Notes: a model not told the origin generated them from the letters alone. A DNA stretch of 64,000 nucleotides from Capitulum mitella (GCA_030062745.1 CP099851.1:10418393-10482392), one strand, 5' to 3'. Shown: positions 1 through 11,544, counted from the stretch's first letter. Numbers and translations: made by a program.

Positions 1-899
1 CGTGTTCAGTAAGTTTTTCAGGGAAGGTGAGCCATGGTTTGTCAAACTCTACGCATGTTGGATGCTTAGTAGGATTATCCTTTTAGCTATTATTCTCGAT
101 TAGGGAGGAGTGCTGACTTTGTCTTCCCTAATTAAGGTAATTTTAGTTTAGTTAAAGGTGTACTCTGTTCCATTATGTGTTGTTTGTGAGTACCTTCTGA
201 GGGCTGGTGGGGACGTCATGCTGTCTGTTGCTTCTTCGGTCAGAATGGTTCATTTGTTGAAAATGAGTCCCAAGTGTTAAGGACAATCGTGTTATGAAAA
301 TGGACACAACATAAAGAGACATGCCCACACTGCAGTATGTCATACATAATCTCGTTTTGTTCCCATTTATGTCGGTAATCTGCTGTAGGCTTCCACGTGC
401 ATTTCTAACGCTGCAAATTTCATGCACTCGGTGGTGTTTGTTTTGAGCAATTACTATAGTCCAGTGCATTTGTTGCAACAAAGCCTTCCTTATGTGATCG
501 TGCTGGCATTTGGCGTTTTTCAGTTACATCGTGCACCGCGACGCATGTGAGCGCTTGTCACCCGTCTCGCGCGTGATTCTCATTCCGCCAAACAGGTCGG
601 CGTATTTCTTGACGTGCATGTATTCGTTACATCAATTACAAACGTATGCATTCATCAGGAATGAGAGTAGGCGCATGAAACAGACTCCAGCTTGTCAACT
701 CTGCACGTTTAGATATTTTTTTTGTAATTTCCAGTTCGGCAACGGGAACGATTTGCAATTTTGGGCGGCGTCAGAGCGGTCGCCCTCGCTCTAGCGATAT
801 CCGTGGTCTTGGTGCTTGCTGTATCCAGGGTCGTGGTATACATGGGCTTGCTGTAGGTGCGGCAGGCCGTTTTACAGCGACGATGCCGTGCGTCCGCCA
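1..899. other. No gene recognised (3' flank of cuticle gene A)
   Basis: No open frame here has homology, splice context or codon structure that I can support. At about 783-845, just past the stop of cuticle gene A, the minus strand reads a short Tyr/His-rich stretch (VYHDPGYSKHQDHGYR then a stop). It resembles the Tyr-rich tail of cuticle gene B and may be a relic of a longer C-terminus now left in the 3' UTR. Confidence 0.4.
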
Positions 900-1738
900 T
901 CAGTGCTTGATGTGGTAGCTGTTGCGGATGTTGCTGCCGCTGGGGAAGTCGACGAAATACGACCCCCGGGTTACGCCTCCCTTGTTGGTTTCGTGCTTGC
1001 CCTGTGCAGAGGTCAGGCAACGCATTGTTACGTCAGCAGGGAAGCATTAGACCAGTCATAGATGAACGCATCAGCAGGGATACTTTTCCTCGTGCTTTAT
1101 ATCGTGTCGCGTGAAAGGGCCGGCCAAATCGAGACGATTAGTAAAGGGCCGGCCTGAAGTAAGGGTTTGACCGAAATGGACGCCTCGAACGTCGCGTTTG
1201 GAGCTCGACTTGGTCCCTCTGATCTTTTAGAGAAAAGGCCACCCGATGGGGACTCTCACCTGCACGGCCTTCGACCACGGGTATTTGACGATGTAGCTGT
1301 AGCGGTAGTCGTGGCGACCTGATTCGTCGGGATATTTTTGGTCGGGATATTTGTAGCTGGGGTAGTATTGGTAGTGGGGACGATGTTTGTGGTAATCGTA
1401 GTCATGGTAACCGTAGTGCTTCTGGGGGCCGTAGTAATGATATCCGTCGGCGTAGTCGTCGGCACAAGCCCAGGCCACCAGGCAGAGCAAAACCAGAAAC
1501 TGCGGGAACAGTCGTGGGCTGAGTACGTGAACCTGACAGATAAACTCAATGGCTGACAAGTGGGAACGGTGCGCCGGCCCTAGAGGACATATTCGAACTG
1601 AATCCACAAGGACCTAGTCTCAATGGACAGCCAACCATGTCAAGTCACGCAGAAGTTATCTTACTCGTTCACTTTAGTTGTACGGTAATGCCTCGACAGG
1701 CAGACCTCAGTTGGGGAGAGGGAGGCACTCACCTTCAT
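900..1738 (-). CDS. Cuticular protein gene A, Tyr/His-rich, divergent Rebers-Riddiford type
   Basis: This is a secreted structural protein, probably binding chitin in the cuticle. It has three exons: 1733-1738 (ATG AAG only, donor GTGAGT), 1260-1499 (acceptor TTCCCGCAG, donor GTGAGA) and 900-1001 (acceptor CTCTGCACAG, stop TGA at 900-902). All junctions are phase 0, giving 115 residues. Residues 1-16 form a signal peptide (MKFLVLLCLVAWACA, then DDY). Residues 17-72 are rich in Tyr, His, Pro and Asp. The C-terminal half (YRYSYIVKYPWSKAVQ, then GKHE...GSYFVDFPSGS) fits the start of a chitin_bind_4 domain but stops at KH, before the usual YxA-G-V block. Gene C ends at the same place, so this is a natural short form and not a premature stop. 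It is more diverged than genes B and C are from each other. Gene structure is confident; chitin binding is inferred from family resemblance. Confidence 0.82.
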
Positions 1739-1811
1739 CACGGCGGCCTGGCTGTTGAGTTAGCTTCAGCTGATGCTCGAGTTCTGCCACTGCAGGCTGG
1801 TCACCGGCGGT

Positions 1812-1818
1812 CTTTATA
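1812..1818 (-). promoter_or_regulatory. TATA box of cuticle gene A
   Basis: TATAAAG on the minus strand, about 28 bp upstream of a GCAGT initiator-like site near 1791. The implied 5' UTR is about 53 nt before the ATG at 1736-1738. The TATAAAGAC context is shared with genes B and C. Confidence 0.75.
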
Positions 1819-1849
1819 CTGCCGATGGCAGCAGGGGCCAGTAGGGCGC

Positions 1850-2540
1850 GGCCAGTCGTGGGGCGTCAGTCGGGGGGGAGGGCGTCACCCAGTACCGGGA
1901 CATTTTTTGCTTGAGCAGGGGACGCCCGACGCTCCGGCGGTAACAATAGGAGACATATGCTTACTTTTTGTGGCGAAGTTTGCCGTATATCGTGCCCATT
2001 GTTTCGCTTTGGTCGTATTGTTTCCGATGTTTCATTATGTGTGGTTTTTAATACGTATCGTGCTTGGCAGTTTTTGTCAGGGGCCGTTTTCCGCGTTTTC
2101 GAGCACGATGCATTGAATGCGATGTACCGTAGACCTGCCTTGAGCTCTGGGTCCTTTGCCTCAGCCCATTTTCGGTCTGTTTCACCACCATGTCAGACTT
2201 TCTCCGCTCTTTGCTACGTTTGTCGGGGTCGATATCCGCATCACAGAACTGGCGGATGGATGGTTTGGCGGCGCCGCTCTAAGTCTTTTCCTGTCACTCA
2301 AGGCCAATTCCTCATCAGTCGACAGCAGATTCTCGCCCTCCCTACCGTTCGTGACCATTCTCTTCCTTTTCAGGCGGTACGGCTGGGCTGAACAGGTCAC
2401 TGCAGTTTTGTCGTGTAGCCTAAGATGTCAGAGCAGGGACGGGTAACGTAAGCATTCTCGCATTCATTGTCTCCAGGCTATGCGTTTGTGTACGTAGGTA
2501 TGTTTATGAAGTCGTATAATGACAAGGGCGGATCCATGGC
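1850..2540. other. No gene recognised
   Basis: Open frames reach 144-159 codons on the plus strand (1637-2116 and 1957-2391) but overlap the gene A promoter region, carry no recognisable domain and look like chance. Confidence 0.4.
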
Positions 2541-2544
2541 AGCA

Positions 2545-3056
2545 AGAGGTCAGCGGTCCTGGGAAAGTTATGGGTCCTAGGATGGTCGAGGACCCCAGGA
2601 CGGTCAAGGGTCCGGGGATGTTCATGGGCCCAAGAATGGTCTGGAGTGTTGGGACAGTCATGTTCCCTGGAACGAACCTACATTGACGAGTCTGGAACGG
2701 TGGGAGACCCTGGGAAGAGCAAGGGCCCTGTGACGGTAAAGACCCGAGGATGGCCAGAACCCTGAAACAGACAGGGACCCACAGATTTTCAGGTGTTTCG
2801 GGAGAGTCCTGAGTCCTGATACAACCAGGAACCTGAGACGACCAGGAGCCTTGGGACGGACAGGGGCCGTAGAACAGTCATGAATCTGAAAGTCAGGGGC
2901 CCTGGGATGACCAGGTTCCCTGAGACTGATAGCGGGCCCGGATGGTGAGGGGTCCTGGACGACTAGGAACCTTCAGACGGTCAGAGGCCCTGGAAGAGTT
3001 ACGACGTCTGAGGCAGTCAGGGCCTAGCCACCCTTGGATGGTCGGGAGGCCTGGTA
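2545..3056. repeat. Degenerate minisatellite, roughly 28-30 bp unit
   Basis: Successive imperfect units of the form 'ggtcctgggacggtcaggg' run for about 500 bp. They share the words cctgg, gacggtcag, gggaccctg and gaccagg, with phase slippage between units. The units are too diverged for an exact period by eye. No gene is evident inside, although one minus-strand frame is open (2464-2661) because of the repeat. Confidence 0.7.
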
Positions 3057-3501
3057 CTCGGGGCCATGGAATAGTTAAAAAAACGCTTAAACAGTAATGA
3101 AATGTAATGTCAGTATGGTAGAAATGAAAATTGGTTCTTTTTGGTTGAAAATTGGAAAATGAAGAAGTGGGAAATGGAATGCACTGCCCATCGACCTTGG
3201 GTAAAATCCAGTTTATTATTGTACGGTAGAAAATCTCTCATGCGAACCAGACCGATGGCTAAAACGGAGAAGACGAGGAGCCTTGTTCGTCACACGCTTC
3301 ACAGCGCGTTTTGCTAGTGTTAGTTTGATGACGTGCGAAGATATTGTGAATGTCCACAGTCACGGTCCACTTCAGAAATTAACTCTCGCCTCACATGAAA
3401 TCGGACTGAAATGACTGATGCGAAAAAGAAACTTCTCTTAGTAAACCTGAAACACAGGAAAAGGGGCAGGAGGAAAAAAACGTGGAGGACTAACAAAATC
3501 C

Positions 3502-3573
3502 AGCGCAAAGGCCGGAACAGGGCTTCTTCAGTGCTTGGAAGGCATTCTACCACTCGACCATCCCTTCGCGCTC
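3502..3573 (-). pseudogene. tRNA-Gly(UCC)-like sequence, degenerate; pseudogene or SINE head
   Basis: The minus strand reads a good A box (TGGTCGAGTGG), then TAGAATGCCTTCCAAGCA with anticodon TCC, as in tRNA-Gly. The ends GCGCGAAGG and CCTTTGCGC can pair as an acceptor stem with one G-U. The T arm is wrecked: TGTTCCGG replaces the GGTTCGA B box. A functional tRNA is unlikely. A tRNA-derived SINE fragment is the main alternative. Confidence 0.35.
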
Positions 3574-3802
3574 CGGCGATCGGATAAGACCGCAGGAAAA
3601 TAGCACTGTGTGGTCAAATCAAAAGGCATCCAGACTGCATTTGTCGTCTTACGGTAGTAGACCTACCACACCGGTGAACTAATTCCCTTCAAACTCGTTA
3701 CCTGGTGACTCTGTGCGCTTATTCCAACGGGTTTGCCATGGCTCAAAACACTTCTGGAAATCCTTGTTTGGTAACGAGAGAAGATGCTGCGTCGGGCCGC
3801 TT

Positions 3803-3839
3803 TTTAGGTATTTCAGATCCATGATCTGAAATACCTAAA
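3803..3839. repeat. Perfect 17-bp inverted repeat with 3-nt loop
   Basis: TTTAGGTATTTCAGATC is followed by CAT and then its exact reverse complement. The inner part (ATCCATGATCTGAAATACC) occurs again at about 3857-3877. It lies against the 3' end of a mariner relic. Confidence 0.85.
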
Positions 3840-3880
3840 TGGATTTCCAAAATCCAGATCCATGATCTGAAATACCTGGA

Positions 3881-3921
3881 TTTCCAAAAATGGAAGGTCT
3901 TCTTCCTTCCATTTTTGGAAA
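3881..3921. repeat. Second inverted repeat, 16-bp arms
   Basis: TTTCCAAAAATGGAAG and its reverse complement CTTCCATTTTTGGAAA are separated by about 9 nt. With the hairpin just upstream it forms a cluster of nested palindromes. Confidence 0.8.
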
Positions 3922-3929
3922 TAGCGGAG

Positions 3930-4440
3930 TCACACGATGCTGGGTCGGGATAATGCGGAGATTGCTGCCCTTGTGGAATCCGTATTTGGGTAGGAACTGC
4001 GGCGCAAGCTGAGCCAAATGCGCTGGGGCACGCGGCTTGACGATTACACCTCCCGCTTAGCAGTCAGAACTCGCGGAACGAACTTCGCGTCCTCATACCT
4101 GATGTCCAAATGTGCGGTGAAAATGGTGTGGCAATAGTCGAACGAAATCCGCTACTTCATTGATCAGTTTTCTGGTCGCTAATGTTCTACCACGTTTCAC
4201 CAAATCGCGCACCTTCTGAATCACTTCAATGTGTACATCGGGACGTCGGGAACGCTCTCGCTTTCCACGTTTGTTCGGCCTGTTTTGAAACGAAGAAACC
4301 AATCAAAAACTTGTGCACGACTCACGCAGTTCCCTCGATTTGCCATTTGAATCATATCTTATGTTTCCGTGTCGATTTTCGTACTAAAGTCAAAAGTGCT
4401 CCCTACAGGCTTCCAGACTTTAGGCATGGTTGTGAAAACA
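3930..4440 (-). mobile_element. mariner-type transposase relic
   Basis: The minus strand shows scattered pieces of a mariner transposase in the right order but in different frames. Around 4290-4330 it reads AQVFDWFLRFKTGR. Around 4150-4240 it reads RRPDVHIEVIQKVRDLVKRG, then RTLATRKLINEVADF. Around 4050-4130 it reads CHTIFTAHLDIRYEDAKFVP, then RVLT. Near 3960-4020 a fragment resembles the NAPAH block (RAPAHLAQLAPQFLPKYGF). Frameshifts, a stop after AKREV and an internal deletion before the NAPAH block make it dead. Terminal repeats were not identified. Confidence 0.72.
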
Positions 4441-4942
4441 TACAACCAGCTTAATAACGGGTTAGACTTGGGTTGAAACGAAAAGATGTGTTTATGAGTA
4501 AATGCTCGATTTTAAAACTGAACAGAACCTCAGCAAAGTGCGGATTTTCCCTACCTTTTTCCAAAATCAAGTGCGCATTCGTTACCCATTTTTCTCCATC
4601 TTTGTGAGGTCGGCGTACTGTTTCTCCCAGGTGAGTTGAAATCGGTGAAGCGGCTGTGGACGAAGGACAGGCCGAGTGGCCAGCACAACTTTGTATCTCT
4701 AGATCCGGGCACGGTTGACCCTAACCAGGCCGGGAGGGAAACCGGTCTTCCACGCAACATAGTCCCTCAAAGGCCTACGTACACCTCATCCTAATCCCAG
4801 TCCTACGTATACACCACACATCCGTACACTCGGGTCGTATCACCGAGCTCACGCACCGAGCTGGCGGCTGAGTGAAACTCGGCGACTCGTTCGTTGCTAA
4901 CCCGAATTTACGTGATTGGAGTAATTATAGTCCGATGCATGC
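4441..4942. other. No gene recognised
   Basis: Nothing supportable on either strand. Confidence 0.4.
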
Positions 4943-6188
4943 TTAACCCTATTCCCAGCGGGGGGCTGAATCCGTCCCCCTCGGGTTTTTGGCTTGCCAA
5001 TTCCAGGGTTTTTGACGCATCTTCACAAAATTTGCTGATTTAGGCTAGCTATGATTTCTTCATACTGGGATGGAATTTCATAGTTCTGTTTTGTTCAGGG
5101 GTGGAGCAGCCTACGTTTTTGAGAGGCACCTCAGGCCATTTTCGATCCTGTTGAGGGCAAAAGGAAAATGACTGTCAGAAATAGCGTTTTTAAGATAGAA
5201 CTTAAAACTTCATATGCATGTGCATAAGTAAATAGTCAGGTAACATACAAATGTAATTTTGGTCACTTCAGATGTAATCTGACGTCGCTTGACAAGGTCA
5301 GGTCAAGGTCAGAAGTCAGAATTTGGTTTCATAGCAAAAATTTTGGCGCTTCCTTTTTCAGTGCAAAACCCGGAATACAGATGACGTAGAAGGATGTTCT
5401 CTACTTGTGTACCAAGTTTCAGCTTGATGTTAGGTCGGGTCACGGAGCTATGACCTGAAATGCCAGTGCGCGTACCCTATATCACAACAGCCCTAAAATG
5501 GAATTTCAGGAATAGATTGATTTCAAATGATTGCATACGTTTTCAGATAATGCTAAATGCACACAATATCATTCCAAGTAGTTCTAAAGTCATTGGAGGT
5601 CATTTTAGGTCAAAGGTCGTAAGTTGGTGTGAAGAATATGTGACCATGACAGTTTCCCCTTTTTCATGCCCCCGGTACCGCCTTTGGCAACATTATACAA
5701 GAATTGTAATACGATTTGTACTTCTTCAACGTAACATGACTAGCAGAAGCCAAAAAGTGCTTTTGAACTTTTCGTAAATTCAGTTTTGGGGAAGCTGATC
5801 CTCCTATTTTTGAAACCCAGTGAACGCCTATGAATTTTCCCAAAATTTCAAATGCATGGACCAAAGGTAGACGTCCCATCCATAATCTCTTCATTCATAC
5901 CAGTTTCATGAAAATCGGTCCATAAGCAACGGAGTTATAAGAAGTCCAAAAATATCTCCCGTTTTGACTTCTTTTGCCCCCCTGTGTCCACCCCTTTCAA
6001 AATTTTGAAAACTTCTTTTCATAAAAATTTAATTTACATAAGGGCAAATCGATTGCCATTTGTTGCGATGAAATGGGAGGTGTAGTTCTCAAAATCTCAG
6101 GGGACCGAATTCGCCCCTTCCCCCCCCCACCCCCACCCTCTGCCAGGAATGGGCCATGCCGTATATTGTCCTCCGGGACTAGGGTTCA
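4943..6188 (+). mobile_element. piggyBac-type non-autonomous element, copy 1 (oldest)
   Basis: It starts TTAACCCTATTCCCAGC and ends CCGGGACTAGGGTTCA, so the right TTAA has decayed to TTCA. The interior aligns along its length with the copies at 14.7 and 18.8 kb, for example in the shared words GGGAGGCACCTCAGGCCATT and CAACGGAGTTATAAGAAGTC. No transposase is encoded. A near-perfect DR1 motif (AGGTCAAAGGTCG) is at 5607-5619. It is more diverged than the other copies. Confidence 0.8.
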
Positions 6189-6528
6189 GCGTTAGTAAGA
6201 ATATTTGTTGAGGACGGGTGTGTGAAAAAAAAACATTTAATATGAAAATCAGCGGAATGATCGGTAGTGTTGGGTATCATATTTTCATGCGGGTGGCGGA
6301 TTCGTTTCTGTTTGGTGACATCTCCGGTGCCAGATTGAAGCCGTTTGCGCTATCGTGTAGTTATGTGACTTTTCCTACGCATTCTTAACACACGCACGCA
6401 GGCACACGCGCACAGTTTGAACGTGCGACTTGGACCAGGCGCGGCTCCAGAAGATGTTTCTTGGAGATAGGCCAGACCATTCAAAGATCGTCTCAGACGC
6501 GTTTGCGCCCGTTAAAGTCAACAGCGCT

Positions 6529-7736
6529 TTAACGCGCCTCCACTGGGGAGGGGGCAGTTGACCGCCCTCCCCCCCCCGAGGTTTTTCTGGGATTGCGAGA
6601 GAACGAACAAACACAGAGCCAGAAAACTTCGTGTACCTTTTACTTCATCACTTTTACACTTTGTGTCAAAAGTTTTGACCTCAGGTCAGGTTTGGTGCCT
6701 GACCTAGGTCAGGTCAAACGGACCTATGTCCAAAAAAGTTTAGCGCCCTCTAACTTTTTCGCAAAACAAGGTATCACAATACTGCTTTCAGGGATTAGTG
6801 ATCTTGACAGATGCAACAAATCTGCTATCTCTGATTTCTTCGGAATTTTCCGGGTCATTGACCTAAGGCCAAGCCCATTTTTAACACACGTCTGCGTTTT
6901 TTTCGGAAATTGACGGGATATTTCATAACATTTTTAGTGTGGAGTGAAGCAGACATCTAGTTACCGTCATTGGGCAAAGTATCAGTGACTTCCAGCCATT
7001 GACCTGAGGTCAGGTCACGAATAACTGTTGTGAGCCGAAATGTACCACCGTCAAAATCAGCGATGAATTACCCAGAATGGCAGAACTGAATGGTAGAAAA
7101 TGGCAGAACTGGCCTGCACAGGCGTAAGTAATGCCAGGGACCTCAAAAAGTTTGAAAAAATGGCATATTTTGGAAATCAACAGGCTATCGGGAATAAAGC
7201 TCCACCAATCTTCTAGATTGGTAACTAATAAATTTTTCCAAAATTTAGGTATGAAAACCATCACAAGAACCACTGAGATCAATAAAATTTACATGGATAG
7301 GCTTTTTCCTGTAAAAGGAACGCTACAGTTAGTTCCCGTTAATTTTGTACTGCGTACGGCTCCGGCGCACGTCGACAACCGGCGCGAAAATTGTCGTGTC
7401 TTTAACTCAACGTTTCGGCGTATATGTTGGACAAATCCGAGGAATTAGATGTGTATCGGCGTTTGCGGACCTTTACTTGTGCGTTGGTACCTTTACCTAT
7501 GCGTTATTAGTCACAGCCCTTGAGTTCAGGCTGTTTCTCGGTCTCATGCAGTCGGCTAAGGGAAAACATATATAGGACGTAAATTGCTTACATATTATCT
7601 AAAACTAAAGATGAGACCAGTTTCGAGCTCTACTCGTCACAAGCTTTCTAACGATGTGCTGATTTTTATCGTGCGACCAATCGTTCGTGAGTTAGAGGGG
7701 GGCCAACTCTCCTCCCCCAGTCGGACGTGATCGTAA
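6529..7736. mobile_element. Probable related TTAA-ended non-autonomous element
   Basis: The left end TTAACGCGCCTCCACTGGGG and the reverse complement of the right end (GTTACGATCACGTCCGACTG, then GGGG) align imperfectly over about 40 bp, both running into G-rich/C-rich subterminal stretches. The interior is AGGTCA-rich, as in the piggyBac-type copies. There is no coding capacity. The boundaries are approximate. Confidence 0.5.
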
Positions 7737-8875
7737 CCGACCGACGGTCGTGCGCGGCTTAAGGCAGTATTTGGCAATACAAGTCTTCCGACGCATAAAA
7801 TGTGTAAAGCTCAATAATCCAAATTCGCCATAAAATGTCAAGGGACTATGAAAGTCTGATGCTTGAGACATCACAAGACGTAATACAGCCTCATGTGCAA
7901 GCTCGTCCCGCATGTTGAAAACAACATATGGTTCAATAACACAACGTTTTGAATGACATAACATTGATGCACAGGACGTATTTCGTAGAACAGAAGTAAG
8001 GTGCGAATGTAGGGCCAGGTAAACAGATTTGGGAAGCTCTGACCGGTCCACGAGGACCACTATCTTCCATATCTGATTTCAGCCAAATAATGACATGTAT
8101 GCGATATGAATATGCGACATTTGCTTGTAAATGTGGTAGCAGGTCGGTCCAGTCCTATGTTTCATGTTCCAGATTTCCCGTAAAAAGTCCTAAATACTTG
8201 ATTCGGGGAAACTAAAGAGAAGAAACAAGAAAACAAGAAGCATGGTTTATTTCCCATGACGTAACTCATTCTTCCAATAGACAGAATCTCCCCACCCATC
8301 CCCCGGTTTAGTTTTCTGTCTCCGCCATTGACGTTTGCAATAGGCTGTAACCCTAGTCTCACGTATCTAAACTGATCTACTCAGTCAGGTAAAACTGACT
8401 TCAAAAATACTGAAACATGTTCAGATAAGTGCTCCCTATATTGCAGATCCTGGGTCGGCCATTGATCTCAAAACTGTACAGATATGCTCTGAAACTGCAC
8501 CTTTTAGCTGAGACCAAAAAGCGAATGTCATCGTCCATTAAGGCTCTTGAAGCGTCTATGCTACAATCTTTATTCCCCGTGTTGCTACCCTGTTAGCTAT
8601 CCTGAAAGCACCACTGACACTTGTCCTTACTTTTCATTTTGTGGAAAGCACACAATAGCTAAAGAACAAGACAAATAAAAGTAGAAAAGTTCCCACTGTG
8701 CGCTGATGAACAGTGACAAAGTACTGGCGTGGGCATTGCGCTTCTTCTTTCCATCGATAGCCGTCATAATATCTTGGTCTCGGATGACAGTGAGCAGGGC
8801 ATCGACTTCCCATCCCTCCTGGTCCTTTTTTCTTTTGGACGTCGTAACTCTTCTTACAAATCCGAGGTTAAAGGC
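7737..8875. other. No gene recognised
   Basis: The longest frame (122 codons, minus, 7692-8060) has no recognisable motif. Confidence 0.4.
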
Positions 8876-8879
8876 ACCA

Positions 8880-8988
8880 GTCTGCCGACATTGTTGTCAC
8901 TGCTCACACCACGCCACAGGACAACGGGCAGCAGTCTGCCGACACTGCTATCATTGCGCACACCACGCCACAGGACAAGGGGCCTTGC
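8880..8988. repeat. Two-copy tandem repeat, about 54-bp unit
   Basis: The unit begins GTCTGCCGACAYTGYTRTCA and includes CACACCACGCCACAGGACAA. It occurs twice in direct succession with a few substitutions. The plus frame stays open through both copies (CRHCCHCSHHATGQ-like), which is a repeat effect. Confidence 0.75.
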
Positions 8989-8989
8989 G

Positions 8990-9772
8990 ACCCCGGCCGG
9001 TTGGAAACGGCTCTTGATTCGGTTGCCGTGTGCCTGTGGAGATTGTCGATCTCACTATCCGTCACTTGAAGCCATCCCATTGTTCGAACGTTTGAACTGA
9101 GTGATTAGCCAATGTCAGTCCCCGGGGTAGGCTCGAACGTCAACTTCGAGCCAGCCTACGTCATGTTGGAGCGCGAAAGGGGTGTTGGATGAGACTTGTT
9201 TTCGAACTGACGATGAGTTCGACCAGAGGTGGAGATTTTGGATATTGATTGGTAGTTGCCAGCGTCATTTCGAAGTCTGTCCTTTCCATATATCACCACG
9301 TTCCTAGTGCTGAACTCCGGAATTATTGGTGTTACATTGGCGACGCTAGTAGCAGTCGAGATTTCCCCACGTTTTCAAAGTAATGTTGTTCATGTGACTC
9401 TGATAATTGTCTGACCGTTGCCCTGTTTCCCGAAAATGGTCTGCAAACTTGACATGTTTTCCCTTCTGCCCGTCACTTCACTGATACTTCCCATTGCTCG
9501 TGTGGTACGGCTCACATAATTCATACCGTATAATCACATAGCGTACGTCGTCGTCGTTATCGTCGCGCGGGCGAAGTCTGAATCATTCATGCGTTCCAGT
9601 ATATTTCACGTAGGGAGCATGAAGTCAGTAAGTTCACAGAGACGGTGCAGGACGTAGACAAAAAGGCACTGAATGTCGCACACATAACCACGGACGTGTA
9701 AACCAACCATCTTACCTGGCACTGCCAGTTTCAAAGCTACCTTTCTCAGCTGCAGGCTTATCAACTGTCAGT
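8990..9772. other. No gene recognised (3' side of cuticle gene B)
   Basis: Nothing supportable. It includes the presumed 3' UTR of cuticle gene B, but no clear poly(A) signal was seen. Confidence 0.4.
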
Positions 9773-10691
9773 TTACCAAGCATAGGGGTGGTAGTCATCC
9801 TTCTTTCCATAGTAGTTTTTGCCGTCATAGTACTTGCGGTATCCGTAGCTCTTGCCATAGCCGCTGTTGACAGTTTTGTAGGAGACGACGCCCTGAGTTC
9901 CGGAGTACCCCTTGACTTTGTAGTTGGCGTGCAGGTTGCTGCCATGCGGCAGGTGGATGAAGTAGTTGCCGTGGACGGCGTCGCCACTGCCCTGCTCATG
10001 CTTGCCCTGCGCAGAGGTGAAAGGTCAGGGGTCAGACGGGTTTGAGCCTCAGGGGCTGGGAATGTCAGTAACAGTGCCTACAAACGGACGAATGTGGGCA
10101 AGTCTGTATGCTCAGTTGGCTCTTGAATTCACCTGTTATCCAACAAAATTGAGCAAACAGTACCAAGCAGAAATGACAGCTGCCGTCTTGGTGCTACGCA
10201 GTTTTAATGATGTGGAAGGAATGGTGTTAATGTTCTCACCTGTGCTGCCTTCGACCACGGGTACTTGACGAGGTAGCTGTAGCGGTAGTTGTGGCGTGGC
10301 TTGTAGCCGTAGGAACGGGGAGCGTATTTGTAGGAAGGGCCAGAGCTGTAGTAATCGTTGTAGTAGTCAGAGTCATACGGGTAGCCGTGATAATCGTAGT
10401 CCTTGGCGTAGTCGTCGGCGGAGGCCCAGGCCACCAGGCAGAACAGAACCAGCAACTGTCGAAGGAGACCGGTGATAGGCAAATCTTACAACACCACTGT
10501 GCCGTCATGTTGATCCGAAAACAGCATGAGCCAGACGCCAAAAAAACGTGAACTGCATAGGCTGACCGAAAATAAATCTCCGTAATGGTGTCTCGATTGT
10601 ATTTGTGGCTTACTTAATCAGCACGAATAAACTGTGCTAGATGTTGAGAACGGCATGGCCGTTCCCGTTGGGAGCGATCTGTTACCTTCAT
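9773..10691 (-). CDS. Cuticular protein gene B, Tyr-rich, long C-terminal form
   Basis: It has three exons: 10686-10691 (ATG AAG, donor GTAACA), 10240-10455 (acceptor CTCCTTCGACAG, donor GTGAGA) and 9773-10006 (acceptor CTCTGCGCAG, stop TAA at 9773-9775), all phase 0, giving 151 residues. The signal peptide is MKLLVLFCLVAWASA, then DDY. A Tyr/Asp/Ser-rich stretch (DYDYHGYPYDSDYYNDYYSS) leads into YRYSYLVKYPWSKAAQ, GKHE, GDAVHGNYFIHLPHGS and YKV, which fits a divergent Rebers-Riddiford (chitin_bind_4) domain. Unlike genes A and C it continues through GYSGTQGVVSY into a Tyr/Lys/Gly tail ending DDYHPYAW. Exon 2 differs from gene C at only a handful of residues. Tyr-rich tails suggest a matrix that can be cross-linked, which is inference. 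Confidence 0.85.
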
Positions 10692-10731
10692 GGCGGTCGT
10701 TGTGTGTCTGTTCATAGGTCCTGGTGACTTC

Positions 10732-10767
10732 TGATGGCGTGTCACGATCAGTGGCAGTCTTTATACC
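10732..10767 (-). promoter_or_regulatory. TATA box and initiator of cuticle gene B
   Basis: TATAAAG lies at 10759-10765. An arthropod-type initiator TCAGAAG puts the start near 10732, about 33 bp downstream, giving a 41-nt 5' UTR. The same arrangement and spacing occur in gene C. Confidence 0.78.
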
Positions 10768-10779
10768 TCCTGCCGTTTC

Positions 10780-11540
10780 ATATCCTGTACGGCTGCAGAG
10801 ACAGTACGGGGCGGCGTCGCCCGTCGTTATCGAGCTGCGGTCGGAAAGGCACCGTCCACGCCCCGTGGCTGCACTTTTGTAGTTGACTTTCCGCCCTGGA
10901 ATTCCGACCACACCACCGCATCACGATGCCTTGAGTCTGAGCAGACGTTCAAGAAGTTCCGACCATCGCAGAAGTTCGCATTTAGTTAAGCATTGATGTC
11001 TTATACAGCATTACATATGATGCCAGTGCTTAATTGAATGCGGACTTTAGTTGCCAGTGATGTTGGCTGGAGATGAGAGCGTTATGTTTTCGGATTTGTG
11101 CTTATAAGCCTGTTTATGTTTGCGGTATGCGCGCAGATGAAGGTCGCTCAGTTTGCTCCTCGGATGGCCAGTTTGCCGCCTTGTCGGAAGTGTCTGTCCG
11201 TTACTGGCCAACAGGGTGCCGGCCGCGCTGCTGCTGCCTGAGCTGGTCATGTTCCGGCTCAGTTTGTCGTGTTCCAGAGACACCTTGTCCTGAACTGAAG
11301 CAGCGTATCTCGATCAGGTCTGTTTGTGTCATTCTCAGCTGGGTGTCTTCACATCATCGCATCAAAACTTGTGGCGTGATTGTTACTGACCAACCTGGCT
11401 GCTTCGCGACGGCGTTGTTGATCAGCTAAATCTTTTAGTGTCGCAGCCGTGTTTTGTGTCTGTCTATCCCGTGCGTTTGCTGTTTATTGTATACGGGGGT
11501 GATATACTCGATCCCGCCCTCGAGTTAATAGATCCTCCCA
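10780..11540. other. No gene recognised
   Basis: Two overlapping opposite-strand frames (plus 11073-11429; minus 11047-11283) lack motifs, splice context or family resemblance. Confidence 0.4.
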
Positions 11541-11544
11541 TTGT

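Noticed and set aside
783..902. Premature stop making cuticle gene A a pseudogene
   Set aside because: Gene C ends at the same residue position (KH then stop), so the short form is shared and normal.
10204..10482. Single-exon reading of cuticle gene B starting at TTG (LPITGLLRQ...)
   Set aside because: All three paralogues have a perfect acceptor just before the signal-peptide core and an upstream ATG-AAG exon with donor and TATA box; the apparent extra N-terminal residues are intron.
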